From assembly GCA_959605275.1 (NCBI GenBank), contig CAUHFD010000106.1:1-9235 (forward strand): DNA of 9,235 nucleotides. The letters are read 5' to 3'. Positions 1 to 5,784 of the stretch are shown piece by piece (within the stretch, counting starts at the first letter, position 1; each line of letters opens with the position of its first letter). This stretch comes from an uncultured Eubacteriales bacterium. Its GTDB lineage: Bacteria > Bacillota > Clostridia > Oscillospirales > Ruminococcaceae. The translations under genes and the position numbers were made by a program. Below the pieces are notes generated by a model, which had not been told where the DNA came from, searched no databases, and worked only from the letters and a program-made list of their open reading frames with translations.

Positions 1-913
1 GATATTTTCCCAGCAAATCCTGTCCATCTTCCAAAATCAGTTCCGTGAACTGCTCCAACAGTTTTTCTATGTATTCCCGATGTTCCATGATAAAATTCGT
101 TTTTCCGTTGTGCAAATACCAATCCCAAGTGATAAGCAGCCACCACATGGAATAGGTAATCATATGGTTTGCAAAGTCAGGCAAAGGGGTTTGACGGACA
201 GCAAAATCCAATCCTTCTTCAATGCATTGGTCATAGCCGAAGACTGTGCGGATTGTCAGCATTTCCGGATGCATATCACCGATCCACACCAAACGGTCGC
301 GTTTGATGCCATCCCAAAGATTATTTTGCATGTTCAAATGACAGGTATATGCAGCCACATCATAGATGCGGTTGAGCAGATCATCGTTGCAGCAAAAACT
401 CCCTTTATATTCCAGATCACGATAAGTAAAGACACCCAAAATAGACTTGATTCGCACAGAGGTATTCGGTGAAAGCAGCTCCAGTCGGGCAAACCGATAT
501 CCCGTCTGACCGAATTCCATATCACTGAACAGCGTCAGCTGAATATTCATATCACGAATGGAATGATCATTCGTAGCGTTCTTATCGCCGATATTACTCA
601 TTGCCTCATTCGCGGATTCTCCGAAAGTAAGGCGAAAATCCGGCGTTACAAGACCACCGTCGCATCTCTCCGTTAAGATTTTAATACCTCCGGCAAATTC
701 CACTCCGAAATCCAGTAAAATTACGGCATGAGCTCCGTCGCCGGTGTTTCTCATTTCCATACTGTCCGGCTCGTCAGTGGATATTTGAACATCTTTCCGA
801 ACCAGCAAATTGTCCTCTCCGCTTACATCTCCGGCTTTATAGATTACCGCTTCCGGGAGCAGATACTTTCTGACTTTTTTATCTTCTCCTGCAAAGTGCA
901 TCTTACTTATCAT
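1..913 (-). CDS. GH78-like alpha-L-rhamnosidase family protein, N-terminal part (3' end beyond window)
   Basis: This frame is open from an ATG at 913 to the window edge, giving 304 residues with no stop; the C-terminus is outside. An AAGGAG ribosome binding site (925-930) lies 11 nt upstream of the start. A second in-frame ATG at 901 is less well placed. Residues 1 to about 165 look like a beta-rich domain (GVEFAGGIKIL, GYRFARLELLSP). From about residue 170 the sequence turns helical and carries WDGIKRDRLVWIGDMHPE (200-217), which resembles the signature of the six-hairpin (alpha/alpha)6 barrel of GH78 enzymes. The acidic residues D201, D206 and D213 have the 5- and 7-residue spacing of the acidic active-site cluster reported for GH78, with Asp where several members have Glu at the middle position. 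The distal catalytic Glu would lie in the missing part. Such enzymes release terminal L-rhamnose from glycans. No signal peptide is visible, so it is probably cytoplasmic. The family call is fairly sure; substrate is inferred. Confidence 0.75.
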   Translation of the reverse strand, partial: MISKMHFAGEDKKVRKYLLPEAVIYKAGDVSGEDNLLVRKDVQISTDEPDSMEMRNTGDGAHAVILLDFGVEFAGGIKILTERCDGGLVTPDFRLTFGESANEAMSNIGDKNATNDHSIRDMNIQLTLFSDMEFGQTGYRFARLELLSPNTSVRIKSILGVFTYRDLEYKGSFCCNDDLLNRIYDVAAYTCHLNMQNNLWDGIKRDRLVWIGDMHPEMLTIRTVFGYDQCIEEGLDFAVRQTPLPDFANHMITYSMWWLLITWDWYLHNGKTNFIMEHREYIEKLLEQFTELILEDGQDLLGKY

Positions 914-1018
914 TTTAAAACATTCTCCTTCATTTCGTTGTTGCAAAATTATTATCGTCTTCCTTTATATATGTTTGAGTTTTCATACGACCTGACGAAA
1001 TAAAATAAAGCAGTGTTT

Positions 1019-1047
1019 ATTATACCTGTATTTTGACCTTTTTTCAA
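1019..1047 (-). promoter_or_regulatory. Predicted sigma-A promoter of the rhamnosidase-like gene
   Basis: Read on the minus strand, TTGAAA (1047-1042) is followed after exactly 17 nt by a perfect TATAAT (1024-1019). Transcription would start near 1012, leaving a leader of about 100 nt before the ATG at 913. Hexamers and spacing are both close to consensus, so this is the best-supported promoter in the window. It has not been tested. Confidence 0.65.
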
Positions 1048-1071
1048 TCCTTTTCCAAATTTTTCAAAAAT

Positions 1072-1095
1072 ATTTTATTTCAGAAGAAATAAAAT
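1072..1095. repeat. Perfect 10-bp inverted repeat, 4-nt spacer, between divergent promoters
   Basis: The arms ATTTTATTTC (1072-1081) and GAAATAAAAT (1086-1095) are exact reverse complements separated by AGAA. The element lies about 25 bp upstream of the minus-strand -35 box and about 80 bp upstream of the plus-strand -35 box. Neither predicted promoter transcribes it, so a protein-binding dyad is more likely than an RNA hairpin or terminator. AT-rich composition raises the chance of coincidence. Confidence 0.5.
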
Positions 1096-1173
1096 TCTCC
1101 GCGGTATAAAACACGAATTTTCGATTTATATTGTTATTTTTGTACAAATCAAGCATATAATAATTGTTTATGT

Positions 1174-1203
1174 TTGACACATTGAATATTGCCATTTTAT
1201 TAA
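1174..1203 (+). promoter_or_regulatory. Predicted promoter of the V-type ATPase operon
   Basis: A perfect TTGACA (1174-1179) is followed after 18 nt by TATTAA (1198-1203, 4 of 6 matches to TATAAT). Transcription would start near 1210 and give a leader of about 145 nt before the first ATPase gene at 1355. The -35 box is convincing. The -10 box is weaker, and neighbouring AT-rich hexamers could serve instead. Confidence 0.45.
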
Positions 1204-1206
1204 AAA

Positions 1207-1228
1207 AAGTATATATTAAGTATATATT
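1207..1228 (+). repeat. Tandem 11-bp direct repeat at the predicted transcription start
   Basis: AAGTATATATT occurs twice without spacer (1207-1217 and 1218-1228). The two copies straddle the start expected from the promoter at 1174-1203. One helical turn of spacing would put the copies on the same DNA face, as in some operator sites, but simple AT-rich sequence can produce this by chance. Confidence 0.4.
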
Positions 1229-1234
1229 ATTAAT

Positions 1235-1252
1235 AGGAAGATAATACTTCCT
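1235..1252. repeat. Dyad AGGAAG-N6-CTTCCT in the operon leader
   Basis: Perfect 6-bp arms (1235-1240 and 1247-1252) flank ATAATA. In RNA this gives a short 6-bp hairpin about 25 nt into the predicted leader. In DNA it could be a regulator site. No T-run follows, so it is not a terminator. Confidence 0.4.
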
Positions 1253-1307
1253 GTAAATACAAAAATAGTATTGTTTGCGGTTAAAGTAACTCAAACAAGA
1301 TATTCCT

Positions 1308-1324
1308 CCGTTTATCCTAAGCGG
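1308..1324 (+). other. Small leader hairpin upstream of the first ATPase gene
   Basis: CCGTTTA (1308-1314) and TAAGCGG (1318-1324) can form seven pairs, one of them G-U, around a UCC loop. The hairpin ends 12 nt before the AAAGG ribosome binding site at 1337-1341. It is short and could be incidental. Confidence 0.35.
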
Positions 1325-1354
1325 TGATTCCGATAGAAAGGCTGGTCATCAATC

Positions 1355-1666
1355 ATGCAAACTATTATTCAACAGATCATTGAAATAGACAAAATGGCTC
1401 AACAAAAATATATCGATGCAGAAGCCTATAAGCAAAAAGCCGAACAAGATACATTAGAAGAAATAAAAAAGATGGATCTCGATACACAAAAAAACAGTAA
1501 CGACAAGTTAAATCGGATGAGAGAAAACCAAAACGTTATGCTGGCTGAAAAAATCGGTGTATTGTCCGAAAAGCTTGCTCGGCAGAAAAAAATGCTCGAT
1601 CATATGTATGAACAATGCCACGAGAAATGGGAACGTGATTTGTTTCAGAAGGTTCTCGACAAATAA
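1355..1666 (+). CDS. V/A-type ATPase peripheral-stalk subunit G/H-like protein
   Basis: This 103-residue, highly charged protein is rich in Lys, Glu and Gln and lacks hydrophobic segments. Residues from about 10 to 90 should form one long helix or coiled coil, for example KMAQQKYIDAEAYKQKAEQD. Its length and composition fit the small peripheral-stalk subunit called G, H or NtpF in bacterial V-type ATPases, which pairs with subunit E to hold the catalytic head against subunit I. Such proteins diverge fast, so the call rests on being the first gene of the operon plus coiled-coil character rather than on a motif. The ATG at 1355 has AAAGG at 1337-1341, a rather long 13-nt spacing. The gap to the subunit C gene is 41 nt. 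Its likely partner E is encoded about 4.4 kb downstream. Confidence 0.75.
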   Translation: MQTIIQQIIEIDKMAQQKYIDAEAYKQKAEQDTLEEIKKMDLDTQKNSNDKLNRMRENQNVMLAEKIGVLSEKLARQKKMLDHMYEQCHEKWERDLFQKVLDK

Positions 1667-1707
1667 ATGATAGGTACCATTAACAAACGGAAGGGAGACA
1701 TGATAGT

Positions 1708-2751
1708 GTGTTAAATTCGCTTTCTAATAAAGCTATGATCACCAAATCCCGCGCCATGTATGGAAAGCGGTTAACGAATGAAAACTATCAGGATCTTGTT
1801 CGAATGAAGTCAGTTCGGGAAATCGCTGCTTATTTAAAAGAAACCCCTGGATACGCTGACGTTTTATCCAACATTTATCCCGAAAGCGTTCACCGTGGTC
1901 AGCTCGAACTGTTACTTCACAAATCTTTGTTCAATAAATATATCCGCTTGACACATTATGATGTTTTGGGAAAGAACAGCTTTTTATCCTTTGTCATTTC
2001 ACGGCTTGAAATTGAGCAAATTCTTCGCTGTATTATGGGCATCAATGCGAACAACACCGAGAATTTTATCGTAGATTTACCGGGATATCTGATTTCGCAC
2101 GCCACTTTTCCGATGATTCAGCTTGCCAAGGTCAAAACATTTGAAGAATTACTTGAGGTCATTGATAAAACCCCTTACGAAAAGGTAATACGGCAATTCA
2201 TACCGAAAAACGGAGAATTGATTGATTACACCGGCTGTGAAGTTTCGCTGCGTACGTTATATTACACACGAATGTTTGCGTTGATTCAGCGTGATTTCAA
2301 AGGAAAGCACCGGGATGAACTGGAAGAGATATTAAAAATCGAAGTAGAGTTAATCAATATTTCTACTATCTTCCGCCTGAAATCATTCTTTAAAATGGAT
2401 GGGCAAGAAATACGAAAATATTTATTTCCTTTCACTTACAGGCTCAAAAAGGAACGATTGGAAAATCTGCTGCAAGCAGAGTCCGGCGAAGATGTTTTCC
2501 GGACGATCAACTCCAGTTCCTATGGAAATAAAATTGACAACGATGAATTTTCCTATATTGAAGATGATATCAGACGGTTAAATGCGTATCATAATAAACA
2601 GTTGCTGCGATTCTCTTCAAATGCACCGGCAGTCGTATACTGCTTTATGTCGTTAGCTCAAATTGAACTAATCAACATCACCAATATTATTGAGGGTGTA
2701 CGCTACGATTTGTCGGCAGAAGAAATCCGAAAACTGCTGGTTCTCTTTTAA
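1708..2751 (+). CDS. atpC: V/A-type ATP synthase subunit C (AC39 / subunit d family)
   Basis: This 347-residue protein is the funnel-shaped subunit that couples the central rotor (D and F) to the top of the proteolipid ring. The N-terminus (SRAMYGKRLTNENYQDLVRM, then SVREIAAYLKETPGYADVL) is typical of clostridial members, and the length is normal for the family. The body is mostly alpha-helical and soluble, as expected for the three-fold helical AC39 fold. The start is a GTG at 1708, supported by an AAGGGAG ribosome binding site (1691-1697) 10 nt upstream. The ATG at 1700 is in another frame and meets a stop at once. The next in-frame ATG (1735) would remove the conserved first residues. The gene lies 41 nt after the stalk gene and 27 nt before the subunit I gene. 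No defect is seen. Confidence 0.92.
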   Translation: MLNSLSNKAMITKSRAMYGKRLTNENYQDLVRMKSVREIAAYLKETPGYADVLSNIYPESVHRGQLELLLHKSLFNKYIRLTHYDVLGKNSFLSFVISRLEIEQILRCIMGINANNTENFIVDLPGYLISHATFPMIQLAKVKTFEELLEVIDKTPYEKVIRQFIPKNGELIDYTGCEVSLRTLYYTRMFALIQRDFKGKHRDELEEILKIEVELINISTIFRLKSFFKMDGQEIRKYLFPFTYRLKKERLENLLQAESGEDVFRTINSSSYGNKIDNDEFSYIEDDIRRLNAYHNKQLLRFSSNAPAVVYCFMSLAQIELINITNIIEGVRYDLSAEEIRKLLVLF

Positions 2752-2778
2752 TGAAAAACGAAAGGATGGTAATTAGCG

Positions 2779-4722
2779 ATGTCAATTGAAAAAATGGCAT
2801 TGGTGAATATCGTCGGTAATATGGAAGATCTTGACGCTTCCTTAAATCAATGTTGCGTCAGTGAATGCTTTCATATTGAATCCGCCGTGCACAATACAGC
2901 CGGAAGCGGATTTGTACTGCTGAATGAAACCAACCCTTATTCTGCACCGCTGAAGAAATTACTGGACATTGCCGCAGATATATCAATCAAAGTACAGTAT
3001 GCCGATTTTTCCGCATTGAATATTCCCAATGATCAACTTGCGGCTAGAGTAGATGAATTGGAAAGCATCGTACATGATCTGAGTGAGAAAAAATCCGCTT
3101 TAAATAAGCAAATTTCCGATTATGAGCAGACAATCAAACAATTGGAACATTTAAAAGGCAGCCCGGTCGATTTCGATACGCTTTTTGCCTGCAAAGAAGT
3201 TCAGGTAAGATTCGGGCGTCTGCCGGTTGACAGCTACAAAAAGCTGTCATATTACGATCATAAAACATTCTTTTTCTTTGACTATGACCACAATGATGAT
3301 TATTATTGGGGATATTATATCGCTCCGACTGCAAAAATTTCGGTAATAGATGATATTTTTGCCTCATTATTTTACGAGCGGATTTGGGTTCCGGATTATG
3401 CACACGGTACGCCGGACAGTGCCATCGAAGAAATCCGGCATACTTTGGAAGAATCCGGGAAACAATATCGTTTCTATGAGGAACAACTGAAAAAAATCAG
3501 CGATGAACACATGGAAGAAATTAATGTATTGTTCAGCAAACTGACTTCGTTAAATGAAACTTTCGACATGAGAAAATATGTTGCGGTATTCAATAACCAT
3601 TTTTATTTAAACGGATTTATCCCTTTTTCCAAAAAAGAGGAATTTCAAATCGCTTTTAAAAGTATCCACAGTGTAAGCTGTATTGTGAAGCCGCAAGATG
3701 CCGACCCATCCTTAACCCCGCCGGTTAAATTAAAAAACGGCTGGTTTGCCAAGCCGTTTGAAAGTTTTGTAACTATGTACGGACTCCCCTCTCATACTGA
3801 TATTGACCCGACGCCGCTTGTCGCAATCACTTATACCCTTCTGTTCGGATTGATGTTCGGAGACGTCGGACAAGGGCTGGTTATCTCTTTAATCGGCTAC
3901 TTAATGTATAAGCTGAAAAAAATGGATTTCGGAAAAATTTTGGTTCGTATCGGTTTTTCCAGTGCTTTCTTCGGAGTCATTTACGGATCGGTATTCGGAT
4001 TTGAAGATTTACTGAATCCGTTCTACCAAAAGGTATTCCATCTTGAAAGCAAACCGATTGAAGTAATGGAGTCCACAAACAGTATTCTGATCGGTGCCGT
4101 TATTCTAGGCGCTCTCATGATTATCTTGACGATCTGCATTAACATTATATTGGGAATCAAACATAAAAATTATGAAAGAGCTTTTTTCGGTGCCAACGGT
4201 CTGGCAGGTTTAGTATTATACGGCAGTATTTTAGTCGGTGCCGGATTAATGCTCTTGTTGGATATTAATATCTTTCATCCGATCTTTATCATTATATGTA
4301 TTGTCATTCCTTTGTTGTTAATGTTTTTGCGTGATCCGTTGTCCAAGCTCTGTAAAAAAAGAAAAGATATCAAGCCGGAAGGCGGTATCGGCGGATTCAT
4401 TACCGAAAACTTTTTCGAACTGTTTGAATTTTTATTAAGCTATGTCACGAACACAATGTCATTCCTTCGTGTCGGCGGTTTTATTCTCAGCCATGCCGGA
4501 ATGATGGCGGTTGTATTCACACTGGCTCACTCTTTCAACGCCGTAGGAAGCCCGATTGTCATTATTTTCGGAAATATCCTGGTTATGGGAATGGAAGGCT
4601 TGATTGTCGGCATTCAGGTGTTAAGATTGGAGTTTTACGAAATTTTCAGCCGTTTCTTTGAAGGTGACGGAAAACCGTTTATTGTTTCCAAAATCAATTA
4701 TTTAGTTGAAGAAGAAAAATAG
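2779..4722 (+). CDS. atpI: V/A-type ATP synthase subunit I (membrane subunit a)
   Basis: This 647-residue subunit forms the ion half-channels beside the K ring and anchors the peripheral stalks. Residues 1 to about 335 are the cytoplasmic domain, with coiled-coil stretches near 90-125 and 215-260. About 340 to 620 contain some seven to eight membrane segments. The first carries FGDVGQG (D362). R564 lies in SFLRVGGFILSHAGMM, and Q613 and R616 lie in QVLRLEFYEIF. This Arg plus Gln-x-x-Arg arrangement matches the residues that face the proteolipid carboxylate in characterised V/A-ATPases such as that of Thermus thermophilus. The length is normal. The ATG at 2779 has AAAGGA at 2761-2766, 12 nt upstream. 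An ATG at 2751 overlaps the preceding stop but is out of frame and stops within 13 codons. A 163-nt gap precedes the K gene. Confidence 0.95.
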   Translation: MSIEKMALVNIVGNMEDLDASLNQCCVSECFHIESAVHNTAGSGFVLLNETNPYSAPLKKLLDIAADISIKVQYADFSALNIPNDQLAARVDELESIVHDLSEKKSALNKQISDYEQTIKQLEHLKGSPVDFDTLFACKEVQVRFGRLPVDSYKKLSYYDHKTFFFFDYDHNDDYYWGYYIAPTAKISVIDDIFASLFYERIWVPDYAHGTPDSAIEEIRHTLEESGKQYRFYEEQLKKISDEHMEEINVLFSKLTSLNETFDMRKYVAVFNNHFYLNGFIPFSKKEEFQIAFKSIHSVSCIVKPQDADPSLTPPVKLKNGWFAKPFESFVTMYGLPSHTDIDPTPLVAITYTLLFGLMFGDVGQGLVISLIGYLMYKLKKMDFGKILVRIGFSSAFFGVIYGSVFGFEDLLNPFYQKVFHLESKPIEVMESTNSILIGAVILGALMIILTICINIILGIKHKNYERAFFGANGLAGLVLYGSILVGAGLMLLLDINIFHPIFIIICIVIPLLLMFLRDPLSKLCKKRKDIKPEGGIGGFITENFFELFEFLLSYVTNTMSFLRVGGFILSHAGMMAVVFTLAHSFNAVGSPIVIIFGNILVMGMEGLIVGIQVLRLEFYEIFSRFFEGDGKPFIVSKINYLVEEEK

Positions 4723-4751
4723 AAACAGAATGGATTTTAGGTATTTCTCAT

Positions 4752-4800
4752 AACGATATTGTCTTTCCTGTTTTCGATATTTCAGGTATCGTTTTATTTT
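4752..4800 (+). other. Possible alternative stem-loops and T-rich tail after the subunit I gene
   Basis: CGATAT (4775-4780) can pair with GTATCG (4786-4791), one pair being U-G, in a small hairpin followed by TTTTATTTT (4792-4800), which resembles a weak terminator. AACGATA (4752-4758) can instead pair with TATCGTT (4787-4793), which would disrupt that hairpin. Both stems are AT-rich and weak. Partial termination or mRNA processing between the I and K genes is conceivable but unproven. Confidence 0.3.
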
Positions 4801-4826
4801 GCTTCGCACGCTGCGGTGCGGCGCAA
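4799..4826 (+). other. GC-rich intercistronic hairpin between subunit I and K genes
   Basis: TTGC (4799-4802) pairs with GCAA (4823-4826) and CGCAC (4805-4809) pairs with GTGCG (4816-4820). A 2-by-2 internal loop separates the two stems and the loop is GCTGCG. This is a GC-rich patch in an otherwise AT-rich spacer. No T-run follows. It could protect the 5' end of a processed atpK transcript. Confidence 0.45.
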
Positions 4827-4842
4827 TAAAAATATTGCTCAA

Positions 4843-4856
4843 TCGGCGAGAGCCGA
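4843..4856 (+). other. GNRA-tetraloop hairpin upstream of the proteolipid gene
   Basis: TCGGC (4843-4847) and GCCGA (4852-4856) form a perfect 5-bp stem closed by GAGA, a GNRA-class tetraloop known to be stable in RNA. The hairpin ends 16 nt before the GGAGG ribosome binding site of atpK and should leave that site open. Confidence 0.5.
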
Positions 4857-4885
4857 ACACTTTTCATTCAATGGAGGAACTTATC

Positions 4886-5305
4886 ATGATTAAATTTTTA
4901 ATTCCGCTTGCAATCGTAGTCCTGTTAGCTATGCCGCTGATTCCCGTTTACAGAGGTGTTACTACCGGTAAAAAGGCAAAACGCGCTGTTATTTACAACT
5001 TATGTGCATTCTTTGGTGTCATCGCATTATCTATCTTCTTCCCGGTAAGTGGTATTGTATCCGCTGAAACGACTGCAGCAGCTGCCGGCAGTGCCGCCGG
5101 CATGGGATATCTTGCTGCTGCTTTGGTTACCGGATTGTCTGCTTTGGGTGCCGGTATTGCTGTTGCTTCTGCCGCTCCTGCTGCTATCGGCGCTTTTTCG
5201 GAAGATCCGAAAGCATTCGGTAAAGCGTTGATCTTCGTTGCTCTGGGCGAAGGTGTTGCGTTGTATGGATTGTTAATCTCCTTTATGATTTTAGGTAAAT
5301 TATAA
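4886..5305 (+). CDS. atpK: V/A-type ATP synthase subunit K (proteolipid, rotor ring)
   Basis: This subunit forms the ion-carrying membrane ring. The start is the ATG at 4886, placed by GGAGG (4873-4877) with an 8-nt spacer. The frame stays open upstream to 4799, but that stretch encodes hydrophilic residues foreign to the family and overlaps the hairpins. The 139 residues contain four predicted membrane helices (about 3-22, 34-57, 72-97 and 114-137). A basic loop (RGVTTGKKAKR) separates the first pair and a polar loop (FSEDPKAFG) the second; both should face the cytoplasm. The ion-binding carboxylate is E122 in VALGEGVALYGL. The first hairpin lacks such a site, so there is one site per four helices, as in NtpK. 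By hand alignment with Ilyobacter subunit c, the sodium ligands Gln and Ser correspond to V93 and G123, which favours protons. Strong initiation suits a subunit needed in many copies. Confidence 0.93.
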   Translation: MIKFLIPLAIVVLLAMPLIPVYRGVTTGKKAKRAVIYNLCAFFGVIALSIFFPVSGIVSAETTAAAAGSAAGMGYLAAALVTGLSALGAGIAVASAAPAAIGAFSEDPKAFGKALIFVALGEGVALYGLLISFMILGKL

Positions 5306-5365
5306 AGATCGTACACACGAACCAGATTAAATTTTGATTTGTTTACACAGCAACCGAAAATAAAC

Positions 5366-5391
5366 GGCAAACTCATTAAACTCATTTTGCC
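5366..5391 (+). repeat. Tandem 9-bp repeat inside an inverted repeat, between K and F genes
   Basis: GGCAAA (5366-5371) and TTTGCC (5386-5391) form a 6-bp dyad. The loop region holds two adjacent copies of AAACTCATT (5369-5377 and 5378-5386). The dyad begins 60 nt after the atpK stop. It lacks a true T-run, so it is a poor intrinsic terminator but could mark a processing or 3' protection site. Confidence 0.4.
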
Positions 5392-5440
5392 TAACTTCTT
5401 TAGAATGTTTCCTTCCTATCAGAAAAGAAACGAAATCTTA

Positions 5441-5460
5441 TTGCAGCAACATTTCTGCAA
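5441..5460 (+). other. Hairpin abutting the atpF ribosome binding site
   Basis: TTGCAG (5441-5446) and CTGCAA (5455-5460) form a perfect 6-bp stem with an 8-nt loop. The last A residues of the stem overlap the AAGGAAAGG ribosome binding region (5459-5467), so the fold could hinder ribosome access and damp atpF translation. Confidence 0.4.
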
Positions 5461-5469
5461 GGAAAGGCT

Positions 5470-5784
5470 ATGACGATGAAGTTTTATTTAATCAGTGATA
5501 ATATCGATACACAAATCGGCATGCGCCTTGCCGGGATTGAGGGCATCGTTCTTCATGAAAAAAAAGAAATTGCCCAAAAACTGGCAGATGTCTGCAATGA
5601 TCCGGAATACGGTATTATTTTAATTACAGAAAAGCTTATGAGACGATGTCCCGAAATCATATATGATTTCAAGCTAAATCGTAAACGCCCTCTGATTGTA
5701 GAAATCCCTGATCGTCACGGTACTTCTAACATCAGCGATACGATTACACAATATATTTATGAAGCAATCGGCATTCAAATTTAA
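5470..5784 (+). CDS. atpF: V/A-type ATP synthase subunit F (central rotor)
   Basis: This 104-residue protein belongs to the small alpha/beta subunit that binds subunit D in the central shaft. The sequence MKFYLISDNIDTQIGMRLAG followed by IEGIVLHEKKE, and later IILITEKLMRRCPEIIYDF and LIVEIPDRHG, reads as a normal clostridial member, including the conserved PLIVEIPD strand near the C-terminus. Two starts are possible: ATG 5470, with AGGA 6 nt upstream, and ATG 5476, which gives the usual MKFYLISDN end and has AAAGG 8 nt upstream. They differ by two residues and the second fits the family slightly better. A structured 164-nt gap follows the K gene and a 334-nt gap precedes the E gene. In other V/A-ATPases subunit F stimulates activity by binding D; nothing here shows specific control. 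Confidence 0.92.
   Translation: MTMKFYLISDNIDTQIGMRLAGIEGIVLHEKKEIAQKLADVCNDPEYGIILITEKLMRRCPEIIYDFKLNRKRPLIVEIPDRHGTSNISDTITQYIYEAIGIQI

Larger units (their letters stand above)
914..1354. other. Divergent intergenic control region
   Basis: This 441-nt gap between the divergent hydrolase and ATPase genes is strongly AT-rich. It holds predicted promoters in both directions about 125 bp apart, a perfect inverted repeat between them, a tandem 11-bp repeat and two short dyads, each listed separately. A 76-codon minus-strand frame (1294-1064) also lies here but looks spurious. No tRNA, riboswitch or intrinsic terminator was recognised. Confidence 0.7.

Noticed and set aside
80..472. Plus-strand 130-codon frame opposite the rhamnosidase-like gene
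   Set aside because: It is antisense to the GH78-type motif region, where the minus frame is open to the edge and makes clear family sense.
1064..1294. Minus-strand 76-codon frame in the divergent region, TTG start with GGAGG 10 nt upstream
   Set aside because: The ribosome binding site is tempting, but the protein is dominated by Tyr, Asn, Ile, Phe and Lys as expected from random AT-rich DNA. It starts with TTG, has no recognisable domain, and runs antisense through the predicted ATPase promoter and leader.
4799..4885. N-terminal extension of subunit K by 29 residues
   Set aside because: The stretch starts at TTG without a ribosome binding site, overlaps RNA hairpins and encodes hydrophilic residues. 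GGAGG at 4873-4877 fixes the start at 4886.
4993..5385. Minus-strand 130-codon frame opposite atpK
   Set aside because: Its Ala/Pro-rich sequence is the shadow of the Ala/Gly-rich proteolipid helices; the plus-strand gene is certain.
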